From: Taenia hydatigena
Lineage: Eukaryota > Platyhelminthes > Cestoda > Cyclophyllidea > Taeniidae
Assembly (NCBI GenBank): GCA_036345935.2
Contig: JADWOT020000001.1
Coordinates: 35,840,952-35,904,951 of the forward strand
DNA length: 64,000 bases
Direction: 5' to 3'
Below, piece by piece: positions 36,381-49,025 of the stretch. The notes under the pieces were generated by a model. It was not told where the DNA came from, ran no database searches, and worked only from the letters and a program-made list of their open reading frames with translations. A program made the position numbers and the translations under genes. How positions within the stretch are numbered: the first letter of the stretch is position 1; each line of letters starts with the position of its first letter.

Positions 36381-37684
36381 GCATTACTTCCTCTACTTAG
36401 TGGATTGCTGGCTAGCTTGAGACGCAGCCTCTCTTACCCTTACCAACTATTGTGACCCATTTGACATGTCAAATGGATGTGCCATAGTCATAGCTACTGC
36501 AGCAGAGATGACAGTTCTGCCTGATTTGCTCGACTCAACCTAAGTTATAAGGATTTCAGTGGCATAGCAACACAGGCATCCAACGGTTGAAAGGCCAAAT
36601 GAGTGTCAAGCAACGGGTGCCACACCTCTCAAACTGCTTGATGCTGAGAGAGAGAATTAAGTGTGTTCGTTTTGGATAAGTTGCAAGGCAGCCGGTACAG
36701 GTGGGGTTTCGCTATGAGCAAAAGACACTCGTCTTTGAACACTCGGTTGTCCGCTTTACCAAAGTCCACCACCGCACAAAATGGCGCTGAGGCGGCAGAA
36801 ATGTTAATCAGACAAACAAGCAGCCGTCTTAGAGGGCAGCGTCAGTTTCGGTCATACAGACACCGAATGGAAATGGGAAATCACTAATAGATTATTCCAA
36901 TGACTTTGGTAGCACAATCGAAAATTGCAATTATTCTAAGCTTGAAAGTTACTTTGTTAAATTTTACATGTCCTACCTTAAATAAAACTAAGCATTGTGG
37001 GCATATCTTCCCATTTTTAAATCAACTTTCGCAATAAGTGTTACACCATTAGCTATTTAGGTGAAAATAAATAGAGATTAATAGAACTGTGTTGGGTCCC
37101 TGAAGAGAAACGTTGTCGCCATTCTGCGTTGTACCCGTGGCTAGAGAGTTGTCACTGAAATAAAATCAAGTGTAGAGTGTTTGAGATCCAGGCCAACCAT
37201 CAATTGTTGTTATTGAGACCTGGCAGATGTGTTACAGTGCACGAGGGTCCACTCGTGCTCCTCAGTGCATCCGAAGAACAAACCCAAATGCTAAAATTTG
37301 ATCCACCCATTTGGCCTTTTATTCCTCCTATCAGGAGGAGAAGGAGGCTACAAAACTGAGAGAGGGGGTAATGAGTTACAGATTATATAAAAAATAGGAA
37401 TTACAGACCTACAATTCCCACTCTATGAGTATGCGACTGTAGACGCGGACCTCTCTCCCCTTTCTCATAATTCTGCCTCTAACCCAACGCCTTGTACATT
37501 CAAGTGGATCATCGCATCGCTGCTCTTTGGCTTATATATTCCTTTTCTGCCCTGGTCGCATTAATCTTGGACATGCTGATTTACACGGGCAGTAAGTCTT
37601 GTGCTACTTGCAAATGCAACGGCTAGATTGTTGTCCGTTGTTAACTCCTGTTCTCTAACAAATGCATTGAAGTGTGTGGCATTC
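36381..37684. other. No supported gene
   Basis: Contains AT-rich stretches (36890-37100) and no frame with a recognised domain. A 74-codon frame at 36663-36887 is rich in Arg and Ser but has no signal peptide or promoter. Confidence 0.45.
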
Positions 37685-37689
37685 TCAAC

Positions 37690-37865
37690 TTTCTTCGCCT
37701 CAAAACGAGTAGGTGAGAGCGGGCAGAGAGAGCCTGCTTCGTAATCGAAGGCAGGTGAAGACAGTTCCAATTCAAGATGCGTGTTCGTCGAACGCTTCTC
37801 GGCCAGCATTGAGAACTACTTAGTCCAGCACATATATATACGCCAATGTGCCGACGTGAAAAAGC
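37690..37865 (+). repeat. R1 palindrome-core repeat
   Basis: Core GCGTGTTCGTCGAACGCTTC at 37779-37798, followed by cagcattgagaactactta. It begins cctcaaaacgagtaggtgag. Confidence 0.8.
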
Positions 37866-37954
37866 GGCTGTGAAGGTGGTCAATCCAACAACAAATCCGA
37901 CAAATAATGTTATGCTTAATATAAGCCTCTTTTCAACCCCAATTAAATTTGCGG

Positions 37955-38175
37955 GACCTTAGTAATTCGTGTGATGAGTGTGCGCGATAGGCAGAGGTGA
38001 GGGGAGCGAATGGTCAAAGAAGAAGAGACATGAGAGAAAATGTGGTAATACGATCCGAAGCTGGAGAGAAGTAGAGCGTCTAGCAATGTATGCATAGATT
38101 TGAATGCATAGATTTGCCAAATGTGGGATTAATACATTCACTAAATTGGAGGCCACAAGATGAGTAGTGGCACCC
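37955..38175 (+). repeat. Dispersed repeat D, copy 2
   Basis: Match to 3641-3880: ggcagaggtgaggggagcg, aatggtcaaagaagaag, atttgaatgcatagatttg, acattcactaaattgg. Confidence 0.7.
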
Positions 38176-39795
38176 TACTAAATATCTTGTTAAACGGTTG
38201 GACTCTCTCGCTTTACAGTGCATCACCTAATATTTATCGACCTGATGGCGACTTTTTGAGATTGTCCAAGTAGTTAACGTCTGTTTCAGTGATTTCTGTC
38301 AACTCTAAAAACTTCTTCTGGAAAATTCTAGACGCTGTAAAACTTCCAATTCATTTTACGCTGGTAAAATTGGCATTAAACAGCTTCTGGTGTCAAATGC
38401 TCAAAATTACATCTCGGAAGCTTGACAAGGTGTACCGGTCGGTGTTTGAACAACTCACGCAACAAATTTTTAAATTTTTATCAAACTGTCTGGTGATGAT
38501 GGCTACTACCACGATGATGGCCACCGTGATGGTGATTGAGGCCTGTTGAGGGACAAGTAATAGCAAGAGGTCATGTTTCAGTCTTCATCGTCGCTATCGC
38601 TGAAATTGCTGTTGCTAACTGGGAGTAGATAAGCAAAGACATGCTTCCAAATGGCGAATAACTCTGGCGGTTTTGCCATCATGTGGTGATGAATGTCTGA
38701 CAGCGTATTAACTTAGGCACACTTGCTCTGCTGAACCATTCTCTTGATCTGACGATAGGCGTTCAGGGCACATGCTTCTCGTTAAGAAAGGGAACTAAAT
38801 CCATATCGGCAAGGATAACTCCCAAGCAGTGTAAGGCAATGAGTAGAGTAGGGAATCAAAGGGCAAGAAGGAAGAGATAAACGCAAACTCCATTGTACAC
38901 ATTTCTGGGACTATGCTGGTAAACGTCTTACCTTGCAAATGGAAACGGGGTACGAAGAAGGAGCCCCAATCTGCATGGAGGATGGCATTCCCTCAATTTG
39001 GGTAAAGACCGTTTGAAAGTGGCTTTAGGAGGGTGCGTTATCATTATGTCCCAATTTAGTTGTACTCGGTGATTATCCAGTCACGACGCAAGAGTTGTCA
39101 GCTCATCCGCGCTTTTCTCAAGTCGCCAACCCCATCGTTATGTATTCACGCATTGTGACTGCAACGTTTCAGGCCAGGTCTAACATGTGGCCCACTCACA
39201 CTTCCAGGTATCGACCACGTGATAACCGGTTGACTAACTTGCCATTCGTTCCTGATGTGTCAAATCGGAGGAATCGAATCCTTTGGTTAGACGGAATTGG
39301 GTACATTGGGCTACTGCTATTATGCGCCGTGGTAGCTGTGAGCAGAAATTTCTAAGCGATGATGGAACAAAGCACCCAAAAAAGATTGCTTTTCCTTACT
39401 TGACAGCTTTGAGCGACTGCAAGACGTCAACAAGATTGCGAGAAGCATCTCGTGATGCACTCAAGCCCTCCGAGGTGACCTGGTAGGAACGCATACCTTG
39501 AGGGTGTGCACAAGGCACAAGGTTCCTGTCTTGCGTTTAGCTGTACGATGAGCAATCCGTGGTCGCGTAAAGGATGAGTCAAGTATCAATAGACTTGACT
39601 TTTCAAAGGCACATCTACCAGCCTCAGTGAATATCAGGTCTCGTCCAACTTCGCCCTTACAAGCATCCTGTCGGCTTTACTTTCGCAGTACCTTGCATCA
39701 GTGATATCCACAGAGGTGTCCTCCCGACCTAAGCAAGTCCTCGTAATCTCGATGGTGGCATACGCACTAGGTAGATAAGAGACAGAAAAGAACAA
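38176..39795. other. No supported gene
   Basis: Open frames of about 86 codons at 38289-38549 and 39095-39355 have no recognisable motif, and no TATA box sits in front of them. No repeat partner was seen. Confidence 0.4.
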
Positions 39796-39799
39796 ATGT

Positions 39800-41060
39800 G
39801 GCGAATCTTTTCCGCTTCCAGCCACGAGCCGCACACACACACACCTGTTTTCCCATGCAAATAAACAAGTGAATTGACTGAATGACGGGTGGGTACGGAT
39901 AGACGCCTCGCAGATAAATTCGTTGTCTGACCTCATCACCGAGCCAACGATTTGTTGGAAGAGCTCTATAGCTGACTCATCGATCGTCAAGGCAAAGATG
40001 ACATGACTCTGTCGCAGAGAAATTGTCGATTTTCGACAACTTTAACTAACCAACGGAAAGGCGGCACACATCTACGCCAACTTCAAACACTACACCATGG
40101 ACCGGAACGCTTAGGCCAGTTCCAAGGTGAAGTGAAAGCTTAAATGTTCGCCTTCCTTCCTCGCCTGACTTAAGAGGCGTACCTGGCTGTCCATAGAGGA
40201 GTGCAAATTACAGTCAACCCGCACAGGAGGTTGGGGAGCACTCGTTAACCACACCTCACCACGATGAAGAGAACACTCAGTTTCCACCCTCTGAGATTCT
40301 GGCACCCGCTGCGGACTGAAGGACGAGGTGTATCGCCTCCAATTCCCCTAACGCCCTTAAGGTTACCTTGGAAGAGTCGCGTTCTTGTATGCTCAGCCAG
40401 TTCTACTGACGAATAAGGTGAGAAGTGGAATCCAATGTCAAATGTGAGGAATGTCCATTTTGGAATCCTAGCAAGTGAGAGAAGAGTGAATGTTGTTAGC
40501 ACATGCGAAAAATGAATAGACCAACGTTTACCCAGACATGAGTGCAGGATATTCTCCCTTTATTAATTAATGACATAATGTGGTGATGTGGATCAGTGAG
40601 CCGTCAAAGACTCCCATGATATGCCTTTCTGCCGACTCATTATACGCAGTTACGCATTCGTTCCACGTCACTCCTTAAACAGCTTAGATGCAGTCTTTAG
40701 GAAATCATTATTTGCTAACTCTCGTGTGTGCATCACTAGTGTTAATTAGTCACTTCCCATTCTGATCGAAATCAGTTATTGCTATACCACTCTGCGTCCC
40801 TCGTTGACTTGCAGACCTGCGGTCTAATCAGTGTCTGCGGCCCCACTTTAATCAGCAGCTACCCAGTGCACTGAATTACTGACGGCTCAGTACCTGCCCC
40901 TTTTGTCTATTTAGCAAGCTTACCATGCTCTCAACAAGCTTACAGCCAGCCAGCTAGCCACGCTGGCAATAAAGTGAGAAAGGAAGTAAAATTTTAACCT
41001 TGCTATAGCTTAAATTGTTGACTGACTGACTAGTCCATCAACCAGCCAAGTGGCCATTCA
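39800..41060 (+). repeat. Duplicated block E, copy 2
   Basis: Direct match to 33540-34770. A minus-strand frame at 39634-39990 overlaps this block, but its reading frame is interrupted in the other copy, which argues against it being a gene. A (CA)n run lies at 39832-39844. Confidence 0.75.
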
Positions 41061-43220
41061 ACTGACCAATAGCCCCAATAAGACTTATCTTTTGGCATAG
41101 ATTGATGATTGTGATGATATCGATGGCAATTGACAACTTAGATGGACAACGCTCTCTGCCAGAGTTCGTTGGAGCTTCACTCAGCCTGTCACTCGGTCGC
41201 ACAAGTTGGTGAGTGAGTGGCTAGCCAAAGAAGCAAACGAAGTGAACAGCCGCCTGGCCAACAGCTAGCGATTGTGTTACTGTGTCAATATTCCCTGGGT
41301 TGCGTCGCCACTACCATTGGAATTTGGGAACTCGAGATGTGTTTACTCCACCGCCCAATGGTGGCGAAGCTGCAGATCATTAAGTTCCTAATTGCAACTC
41401 CTATGTCCAATACAATTGTGGCGCATTTTAAGCCATGGGACGGCTTCTTATCTCGAGGCGTTCGCTTGACTCACTTAATCTCCACTGTGAGGCATGTCTA
41501 CCCCAGTGAAACCCAAATCCATTTGAGATGGAGTTACCGGTGTTGCATTTTCTGGTTAGCTTTTAGTGATTTAAAACTGTAGTTGTCCTTGTCAACTTCC
41601 AGTGAGTTTATTAGTGGAATGACTGTAGGTAGGCGGATTGCTGAGAGATCAACTGCTCCAGGTATTACGATCAGGATAGTTTCGTGCAGACAGTGTCCTA
41701 AAAATTACTTGCCTTTAGAGAAGTGATCGACAAGGTGGAATCGTGCTAATGAAATTCATTCAACCTGAGGTAATCAACCATCTGTGCCCATGCCGACATA
41801 CTGGCTGTGCAGCTACCTTTGTTTGGCTTGCCAATGAAGTCATCCCGATGACACTTTGTCAGGTCTGAGTCACTGAATGCGAGAGCATTTGGCTAGTGAG
41901 AGAGGTAGACGACAATTCGATGCTGAAAAGTAAAGTGAACTGGAGGAGACAACTGTTGTGCATAGTGTTAGTTCCAGTGGATTATACGCATCACTTACTG
42001 TTTCCTTCTCCTATTCATACCACTAATCCCGACCACCTCCTACAGGTGGCTGTCACGCCCCTCTCACCTACTCATCTACCCACCCAAAGAGCTATTGCTT
42101 ATCCCATTCCTTTTGACCCAATGCTTTCTAATACGGGTAATCAAAATTAGCATTTGACGTGGCCAAAACTTTACACAAATCATGCCACTATGCCAGAGTG
42201 AAAAGGGGACGAAAGGTAAGGAGCACGAGCAACCGAGCAGCAGGAAAAGGAAAGCACAAACAGTATCGAGGTTAATTTGAATTGACAGTAAAACCTCTAC
42301 TGTCACTATGTCACCAGTTAGACTGCATTGCGACAGCAGTTCTCTAGTGCAAGGACTAGTGCGTGCAGGAGATGGCTGCGCAGACTATTTCATCCTCCGG
42401 CAGCGGTATCGCCGAGTCACCGAAACGTGAACCCTGCGGCGATGTGGCTGCCTCGTCTGCCGTTGACGGCAAAACGAGAATCTGAATATGAATTGCGCGC
42501 GTGACAGCGCCTAGTGATCCGATCGTGCCGGAGGCAAGTGAATAAATAACAAGACAATTTGTGGACTATCTGCCTACACTCTGCTCATTGCGATGCTTTC
42601 ATTTTATTACTTGGGAAGTTCCCTTTCAAGCGATGCGATCAAAGTCAACTTGGGTGTTGTTTAAACAGACACTACACAGGACTGACGAGCAGTGAGACGA
42701 AAAAGACTTCATTATACTTGTTCTCTTTTGTTCCCATTTGGTAATTAAGACTGCGAAGATTACGAGGACGCGCTTGGGTCCAAATGACACCCCTATGTAT
42801 CACTCATTCTAGAAGTGTGCGCATTGACATGAGACGGTGAAATTTACTAGATGATTGTGATGACGAATTTCATAGAGTCTCGAACAGTTTTGAGGCATCG
42901 ATCCGCTCTGGAACCAAGGTGACAATCGCTGTGTGTCGAATCTCTCCCACATTGCAAAGAAAACGTTAGCGGTGGAGACAACTCGGAGGATCAAAATCGA
43001 ATAACGAGTAAAACAAACCTGCATGTTTAAGTAAACAAGTTGTACAACCATCACTTGTTTATTGATGGGCCAAAAATAGATGTCAAAAGGAAGGAGACAC
43101 ACCGTGATTGCAGATGTGACTTGTGAACGGTCTCGACCAACATCAACTGAGAGATGACTTCCCCCAAGCCTAAGGCTGCTGTAGTATCAGAAGCTGTGTG
43201 TCGAAACATTCGCAGATTTT
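40980..43220 (+). repeat. Foldback left arm (P4)
   Basis: Follows the P1 left-arm order from gactgactagtccatcaac through ctggccaacagctagcgat, gcgagagcatttggctagtg, ccacctcctacaggtggct and the frame-V module (42320-42500, with stops), to tgtgtcgaaacattcgcag. It breaks off before R1 at a CACT microsatellite. Confidence 0.7.
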
Positions 43221-43239
43221 GTCTTTTCTTACTTGACTT

Positions 43240-43259
43240 TCACTCACTCACTCACTCAC
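43240..43259. repeat. CACT microsatellite
   Basis: About five tandem CACT units. It marks the junction where one foldback left arm stops and the next left arm starts again. Confidence 0.85.
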
Positions 43260-43299
43260 AGATCGATCGTAGTTGCATAGGCAATCAAATAAAAGGGTT

Positions 43300-46200
43300 G
43301 AATTTGAGAAGAGTTGACTTGCTAGCGTATTTCCCTTTCCTCCTTTTGCCGGCATGCCAGCTGTGCATTCACCTCTGTTTGACTTGCCACAGACGCCATT
43401 TCGATGACTCTGTGCAAGGTCTACAGTCATCGAATGTGAGAGCATTTGGCTAGTGAAAGAGGTAGACCATGGTTTGATGCTAAGTTGTGAAGTGAATTCA
43501 AGAGGTGACAACTGTTGTACATAGTTTTAATTCTAGTCAATTTTACGTGTCACTGTCACCAATGTGGCAGTGCATTAATCGCGAATGTGGTGTCGACATG
43601 AAGGGTATCAGTGTGACAGCTTCCATCCACGCTGTAGTGCATCGCACTAGGAAATCGTCGGCGTAAACCGAAACCACTTTAGTCTGCAATGAAGGGTGAT
43701 TGTGAATTGCTCGTGTCGTGGTGATTTCCTCCGCGGCTATACGTTAATTACAACCAACATATCCAGAGATTCTGATGTAGCTGATGCTAGAATATACTCA
43801 AGAGGCTATGTTCGGGCCCACTCACCCTCTCATTCTCCTCCTCGTTCCATCAATCCCGACCACCTCCAACAGACGACTATCGCTTCCTTTACACCTTATC
43901 ACCTACACACCCAAAGCGCCATCACTTATCCCATTCGCACTTTGTATGGCCAAAACTTTACTTGAATCACACCACCATGCCAGAGTGAAAGGGGCTAGAA
44001 GATGAGGAGTACGGGCAACAAAGCAGCAGAAAATGGAAAGGAAAACAGTATCGAAGTTAATTTGAATTGTCAGTAATACCTGTGCTGTCAAAATGGAGCC
44101 AGTTTCGCTGCATTGAGGCAGCAGTCAACCATTGCAGAGACTCAGTACCTGCAGAAGAAGGCTGCGCAGACTGATTCGCTTTGCAACAGCATCATCACCA
44201 TGTCACCAAAGCATGAACCTTGCGGCGATTTGGCTGCCTCATCTATCTTCGACGAGAAGACGAGGATTTGAGATTGAATCACGAGCGTTCTGGAAACGAG
44301 TGAATGAATAATATGAGATTTTGCGGTCTATTTGATCCGACTCTACTCGGTTTAAGGATGTGAAGGTCAAGAAGGAGAGATAATCGCCAAAATGATTACG
44401 CGCTTTGTGATTTCTTCTTGTCATGACCTGAGCAGAAACCAACCAGAGAGTCTTCGGCGCATTATTTCGAGTGTTCTCTTTCAAGTGCTGCGATTGGTGC
44501 TATTCGCTGAAGCGGGCGCCACACAGGACTCTCAACAGACAAATGACCGAAAGATCCCGGCTTACTTGTTCTTTTCTGTCTATCCTGCCTCTGGTTGACC
44601 CCTAAGACCATGACGGTTGCAAGGACTCGCTTGGGTCGAAGAACCATCTCTGTAGATGTCACTCATGCGAAAAGTGAATGCAGCGACATAAGACGTTAAA
44701 TTTCACTAGATGGTTGCAAGGGCGAATTTGAGCCAGGCCTGAAAATTCCCGAGTTTGCAAGCTACTTTTGAACCAAGGAGAACAGAGTGAATGAAAGACG
44801 AATCGCTCCCACATTGCAGATAAACGTTAATAGTCCAGACAAATTGAAGAGTCCAAGAGAAACGGCTTTGTTAGCGAGCAACACACACCTGTCTGCCAAA
44901 GCAGGCGAGTCGTGCAAACGTCACTTGTTTGGTGATTGGACCACCATTTGGTGCTAAAATGGCAAGAGGTCCACTACGATCGCAGATGCTACTTGAAAAC
45001 AGTTTCAATCCTAATTGGCTGAGACGTAACTCCCACGAAGTTTGATGCTGCTGCAATGTTAGCAGCGACGCACCGCCATAATAGCAAAGGTGTGTATCAG
45101 GGTGGGCATGAATCTCCATCATTGAAGACATTGATGACGAGTTGGGATGAGGGGGATTAAGCGTGTTTGGAAAAGAACAGGTACTGTTGCTGAACCACCA
45201 CTGTCTCTGTGACTAGTGCTGCTGCGAGGAAGAAGAGACGCAGGCACACGCGATTTTAACGGCCAGATTATCCACCACATAATTCAATGACCTTGACATT
45301 TCTGGAGCGGCTTCATCACGTCGCCATACCTGTATTGTTCATGCTTGACTACGAAGCGTTCGAAGAATACGTCTCTGGCTTCGGAACCGTCGTCATTAGC
45401 CTTCACATCAATTAGGAGTACTTCCTGGCGGATTGCACTCTAATCTTTTTAAGGAAATAAAAGCTATGCAAAAATGAGGGAAGGATGATGAACAGATCCA
45501 ATTACAGAAGCCAACAAACCCACCAATTAGAATATGTGACAGATTCGGTTTCATATCTTTAGAGCGGGTAGAGTGGGGCAGGGCAGCGAGCAAACTTCAT
45601 TGGTGACTATGAGTGGGGCTAGTTGATGAGTATAAAGCTAATTTAGGAAGTATATTTCTTTTTCAAAGGAAGGTCACTACGTTTTTACATAGAGAACCGT
45701 AATTGCTGAACGCTCCTCGCCTTGCAACGAAGACTACTTGGTCAAGCATGCATATTGCAAGTCTGCCGACACACCGAATAGACTGGCCAGCCATCCTCAT
45801 TGGTGGATGATGCGGTAGTCAATCTGGCTACTTAAATAAGCAGAACGGCAGCAGCACCAGCCACAGAGACAGCGATGCACAGTACCACCGTCAAGCCTTC
45901 TCTCGACATGATAATCCTCATCAAGTTACCTCGTTAGTCAAGTTGAAGGTGATGGAGAATGTCGCCTGCCTGGATTCAAGATACTCGTTTCTGGGAAATG
46001 ACGGCTAAGCAAGGGCAGGTGAACTCATGCCTCTTACTCAACTTTGCGGACATGTTGGTACATCACTGCTGGCGTTGCAGCTATAAATTTCACGAAGAGG
46101 AAGCAGTGCCCCTCCAGAAGCTGTGCCTCAGCCAATGTGGATAGAGACCGCAAGCATGACGATGGCCCAGTCACGCAAGAAGCAATGCTCACACAGCTTG

Positions 46201-46300
46201 CCGTGACAAAAAGTGGCTAGAGAATCATTAACGAAGGCCGGAGCTACCAACTGTAGGCCTTTTTGGTTCCCTGCCCACATTTGTGATCCGTGCTACACTA
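43300..46300. repeat. Foldback copy P5 with partial right arm
   Basis: The left arm restarts at about 43380 (gtgagagcatttggctagtg) and runs through ccacctccaacagacgac (43858), frame V (44110-44275, with a stop), aagcaggcgagtcgtgc (44900) and R1 at 45095-45455. It continues into the complementary modules near 46060 and 46160-46200 (cacgcaagaagcaatgctca), giving a shorter palindrome than P1. Confidence 0.65.
45095..45455 (-). repeat. R1 palindrome-core repeat
   Basis: Begins cagggtgggcatgaatctcc and ends ctctaatctttttaagg, with core GCGTTCGAAGAATACGTC at 45357-45373. Confidence 0.7.
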
Positions 46301-46704
46301 ACGTCAAGAATCCTCAACACCACGTAAATAGGTTTTGCTGTCACTTTGACAGCGATAACCAGGATGCGATTGCAGTGTTGCATGACATCGCTGGCTCCAT
46401 ACTTTATTCAAAGCGACCGATTGAGGTGCGGCGGCAGAGTCGGTTTGAAGTAATTACACGAGAAAATACTATTTCGGACTTTCGACGGGCAATGTGTGGT
46501 TTCGGTTATTTGGGTGGCCACATTGTCCTAGTCGTGTTGACTGGCCTCAAGTTCATATCAGCGGCCGCATTCGCTCCGTTTATTGTAAACATGAGCATTT
46601 TGCCCCAGCATTATGCCTTCTTTTGCCTTCAAAGGTGTCTTACAGCGCTACAAGTGGCGCATTCTCATTCGTATAATATCAGTCGTGAACAGAGGTGTAA
46701 ATAA
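46213..46704 (+). other. Open frame with cysteine pairs, best-kept of three copies
   Basis: A frame of 163 codons, the second longest in the mosaic by eye. It carries C-x2-C (ICDPC, near residue 25), a second cysteine pair (RFCCHF) followed by DNQDAI, and then RRQSRF. Homologous DNA at 6735-6960 and 48315-48545 encodes similar peptides (RFCRHC followed by NNQDAI; VWRQSSF) only when frames are switched, so those copies are broken. That the same residues survive in different frames suggests an ancestral coding exon. A zinc-binding role is possible from the cysteine spacing, but no family is recognised. The start is not at a credible ATG. Confidence 0.3.
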
Positions 46705-47269
46705 AATAAAGTGAGAAAATATTTACTTAATAAAAGGCGGTACATGCAAATATATTAATGTGGACATCGGATGCTGTGCTTTTCGCAAGGCGAAATGCAT
46801 TTTGCAGAAGAATCGTGCAAAACAATATTCTTGAACTTAGACAGTACTTCTTCTGAACTATGACGCATGCTGTTGTTCTTACAATAAGCGCGGAACTGTG
46901 GTAGCTGCAAAATGTAATGAGATGGAATGTGTGCCCATTGGACTGGTCAGCCATTGGTTTGGTGGCGTTGTCGCAAGTCGTGTGTAAACATAAGGTGCGC
47001 TACCCTTATCTCGCATTAGTATTCTCAGCTAAGGATTTGCTTACCTTCCAGAAATCACTGTTTTTGCGCGTAGGTGGACCGAATGAACTTAATTATGCCT
47101 CGGAGAGCAAACATCGAATAAGCCAACATCCGCTGATACGCAGTAGTACTAATGAATGCGTAAATATCGCTGCATCATGGTGAGTCTTACAAGTGCAAAT
47201 GATCAGCCAATCGACGGTCACAGCTGCACGCAAAATGATGACGCAGGCCCATGCCTAATTTGCACTAAT

Positions 47270-47525
47270 TTGGACGACCAGATTGACTATCGCATCATTC
47301 ACTAACGTTGACAATTCTGAAGTGGCCTTGTCATATCGGCACATCAATTATTTATGTACTTGATTAAGCGGTCCTCCATGTTAGGCGAGAAGCGTTTGTC
47401 GAACACGCCTCTACCTAATAAACTGTCGTTTTCTGCCTTCATTGAAGTAAAGACCTCACCAAACTAGCATCATAACATCGATGGAAATTGCTTCCTGTCT
47501 GCCTTCACTCTACCCATTTTGAGGA
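47270..47525 (-). repeat. R1 palindrome-core repeat
   Basis: Core GCGTTTGTCGAACACGCC at 47392-47409. Paralogue of 5690-5952. Confidence 0.75.
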
Positions 47526-48314
47526 AACAAAGGCTTTCACAGAAACCAACAAACCGATTAAAATGTGTAGCAGACTCAGCCTTCATTCATTCAAAACGGA
47601 CAGAGTGATAGCGGGCAGCGAGCATACTTCACTTGTGACAATGAGTGGAGTAGAGTGATGAGTGCAAAGCTGGTTCAGAGAGCCGATTTCTATCTCAAAG
47701 AAAGATCACTGCGATTCCACATAGAGAATTGTATTTGCTATACTGTTCTCTCCCAACAATGAGGAATAAACGGTCAGGCATGCATAGTTCAAGTGCGTTG
47801 ATGTGCTGAATAGACTGACCAGCCATCCTCATCAGTGGATGATGCAGCAATCGATCTGGCCATCCATATCGGCAGGACGGCAGCACTACCAATTACGGAG
47901 ACAGTGGCGTACAGTACTAGCAACAAGCTTTCTCTTAACGTGCTTAAGCCTCATCACATCACCTCGTTAGTCATGTCGATGGTGATGGAAAATGTCGCCT
48001 ACCCGTATTTAAGCTATTCATTTCGGAAAAATAATGGCTGTGGAAGGGCAAGTGAACCATATGCCTATTGCTCACCTTTGCAGAAATGCTTGTACTCCAC
48101 TGATGACATTGCAACTGGCAAATGCACACGAGTAGGAGCAGCATCCCACTGTCTGGAAGCTGTGCCTTAGTTAATGTGGATAGAGACCACAAGCATGATG
48201 GTAGCCCAGTCACGCAAGAAGTACTGTTCGCACAACTTGCCTACTTGAGAACTTGCGGAAGCAAAAAGTGGCTAGAGAATCATCAATGCAAACCGGGACT
48301 GCCAACTGTCGGCC

Positions 48315-48545
48315 CCTAAAGTTCTCTGCTCACGTTTGTGCTCTGTGCTACACTGACGTCATGATTTTCTCAACACTACGCAAAGAGGTTTTGTCGTCAC
48401 TGTGGCAGCAATAACCAGGATGCAATTAAGGCGCTGTGCGGACATCTCTGGCCTCGCCACGTATTTGCGGTTAAAGTTTGGCGGCAGAGCTCGTTCGTGG
48501 GAAAAAATCTCGGCATGCAGTGCCAGATGGATTGGCGAGAGTGAT
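48315..48545 (+). pseudogene. Decayed copy of the C-x2-C reading frame
   Basis: In one frame it gives CALCYTDV; in another RFCRHC, NNQDAIKALC and VWRQSS. Frame changes between these parts and in-frame stops show it is broken. See 46213-46704. Confidence 0.45.
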
Positions 48546-49025
48546 TACACGAGAAAACAGCATTTTTAACTACCGACAGGCAATAACGACATTCTTAGAA
48601 TCTACGAATCATAACAATGCCATGAAGGAAATTACATGTTACAGTATCTTATGCCTCCAACTGGCTGTGCTGTGCAACTGCTTTCTATCGTACTACATTA
48701 TGCATTCGTGCTGGCTGCTTGAATGCTCGGTCTAGTGTGCAGGTTAGTCAGCCGACGAGCCGTTAAGCAGTAAGCAGGTGAGCAAATTCAACATTGAGCC
48801 AGTTAGTGCAGGAAGGCTTGACACGTTTTAGTCAGACGTCGATAACACCTGACGTATGCCTTCCTATCGACTCATTTTGGACAGCCTAAATGTTTCACGA
48901 GAAGCCCTGTACAATTCAGCTGCTCAAGACACTCTGCCCATAAGTGCTATGCACAGCAGTAGCAGCATGGTTTCGCAGGTGCGATTCGTGCTTGTAGTAT
49001 AAACTAGGGCTCAGTGACCACATTC

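Larger units (their letters stand above)
46660..49025 (+). repeat. Duplicated block A, copy 2 (without the peptide-gene insert)
   Basis: Colinear with 4040-4330 plus 5340-7470. The join corresponding to the 1 kb insert of copy 1 lies at about 46900-46920 (acaataagcgcggaactgtg then ggaatgtgtgcccatt). Confidence 0.8.

Noticed and set aside
39634..39990. 118-codon minus frame
   Set aside because: It overlaps block E, and the homologous DNA at 33.6-33.8 kb is interrupted in this frame; there is no signal, domain or promoter.
41217..41582. 121-codon plus frame
   Set aside because: It lies in the foldback left arm; the equivalent DNA at 11.2 and 21.2 kb does not keep the frame.
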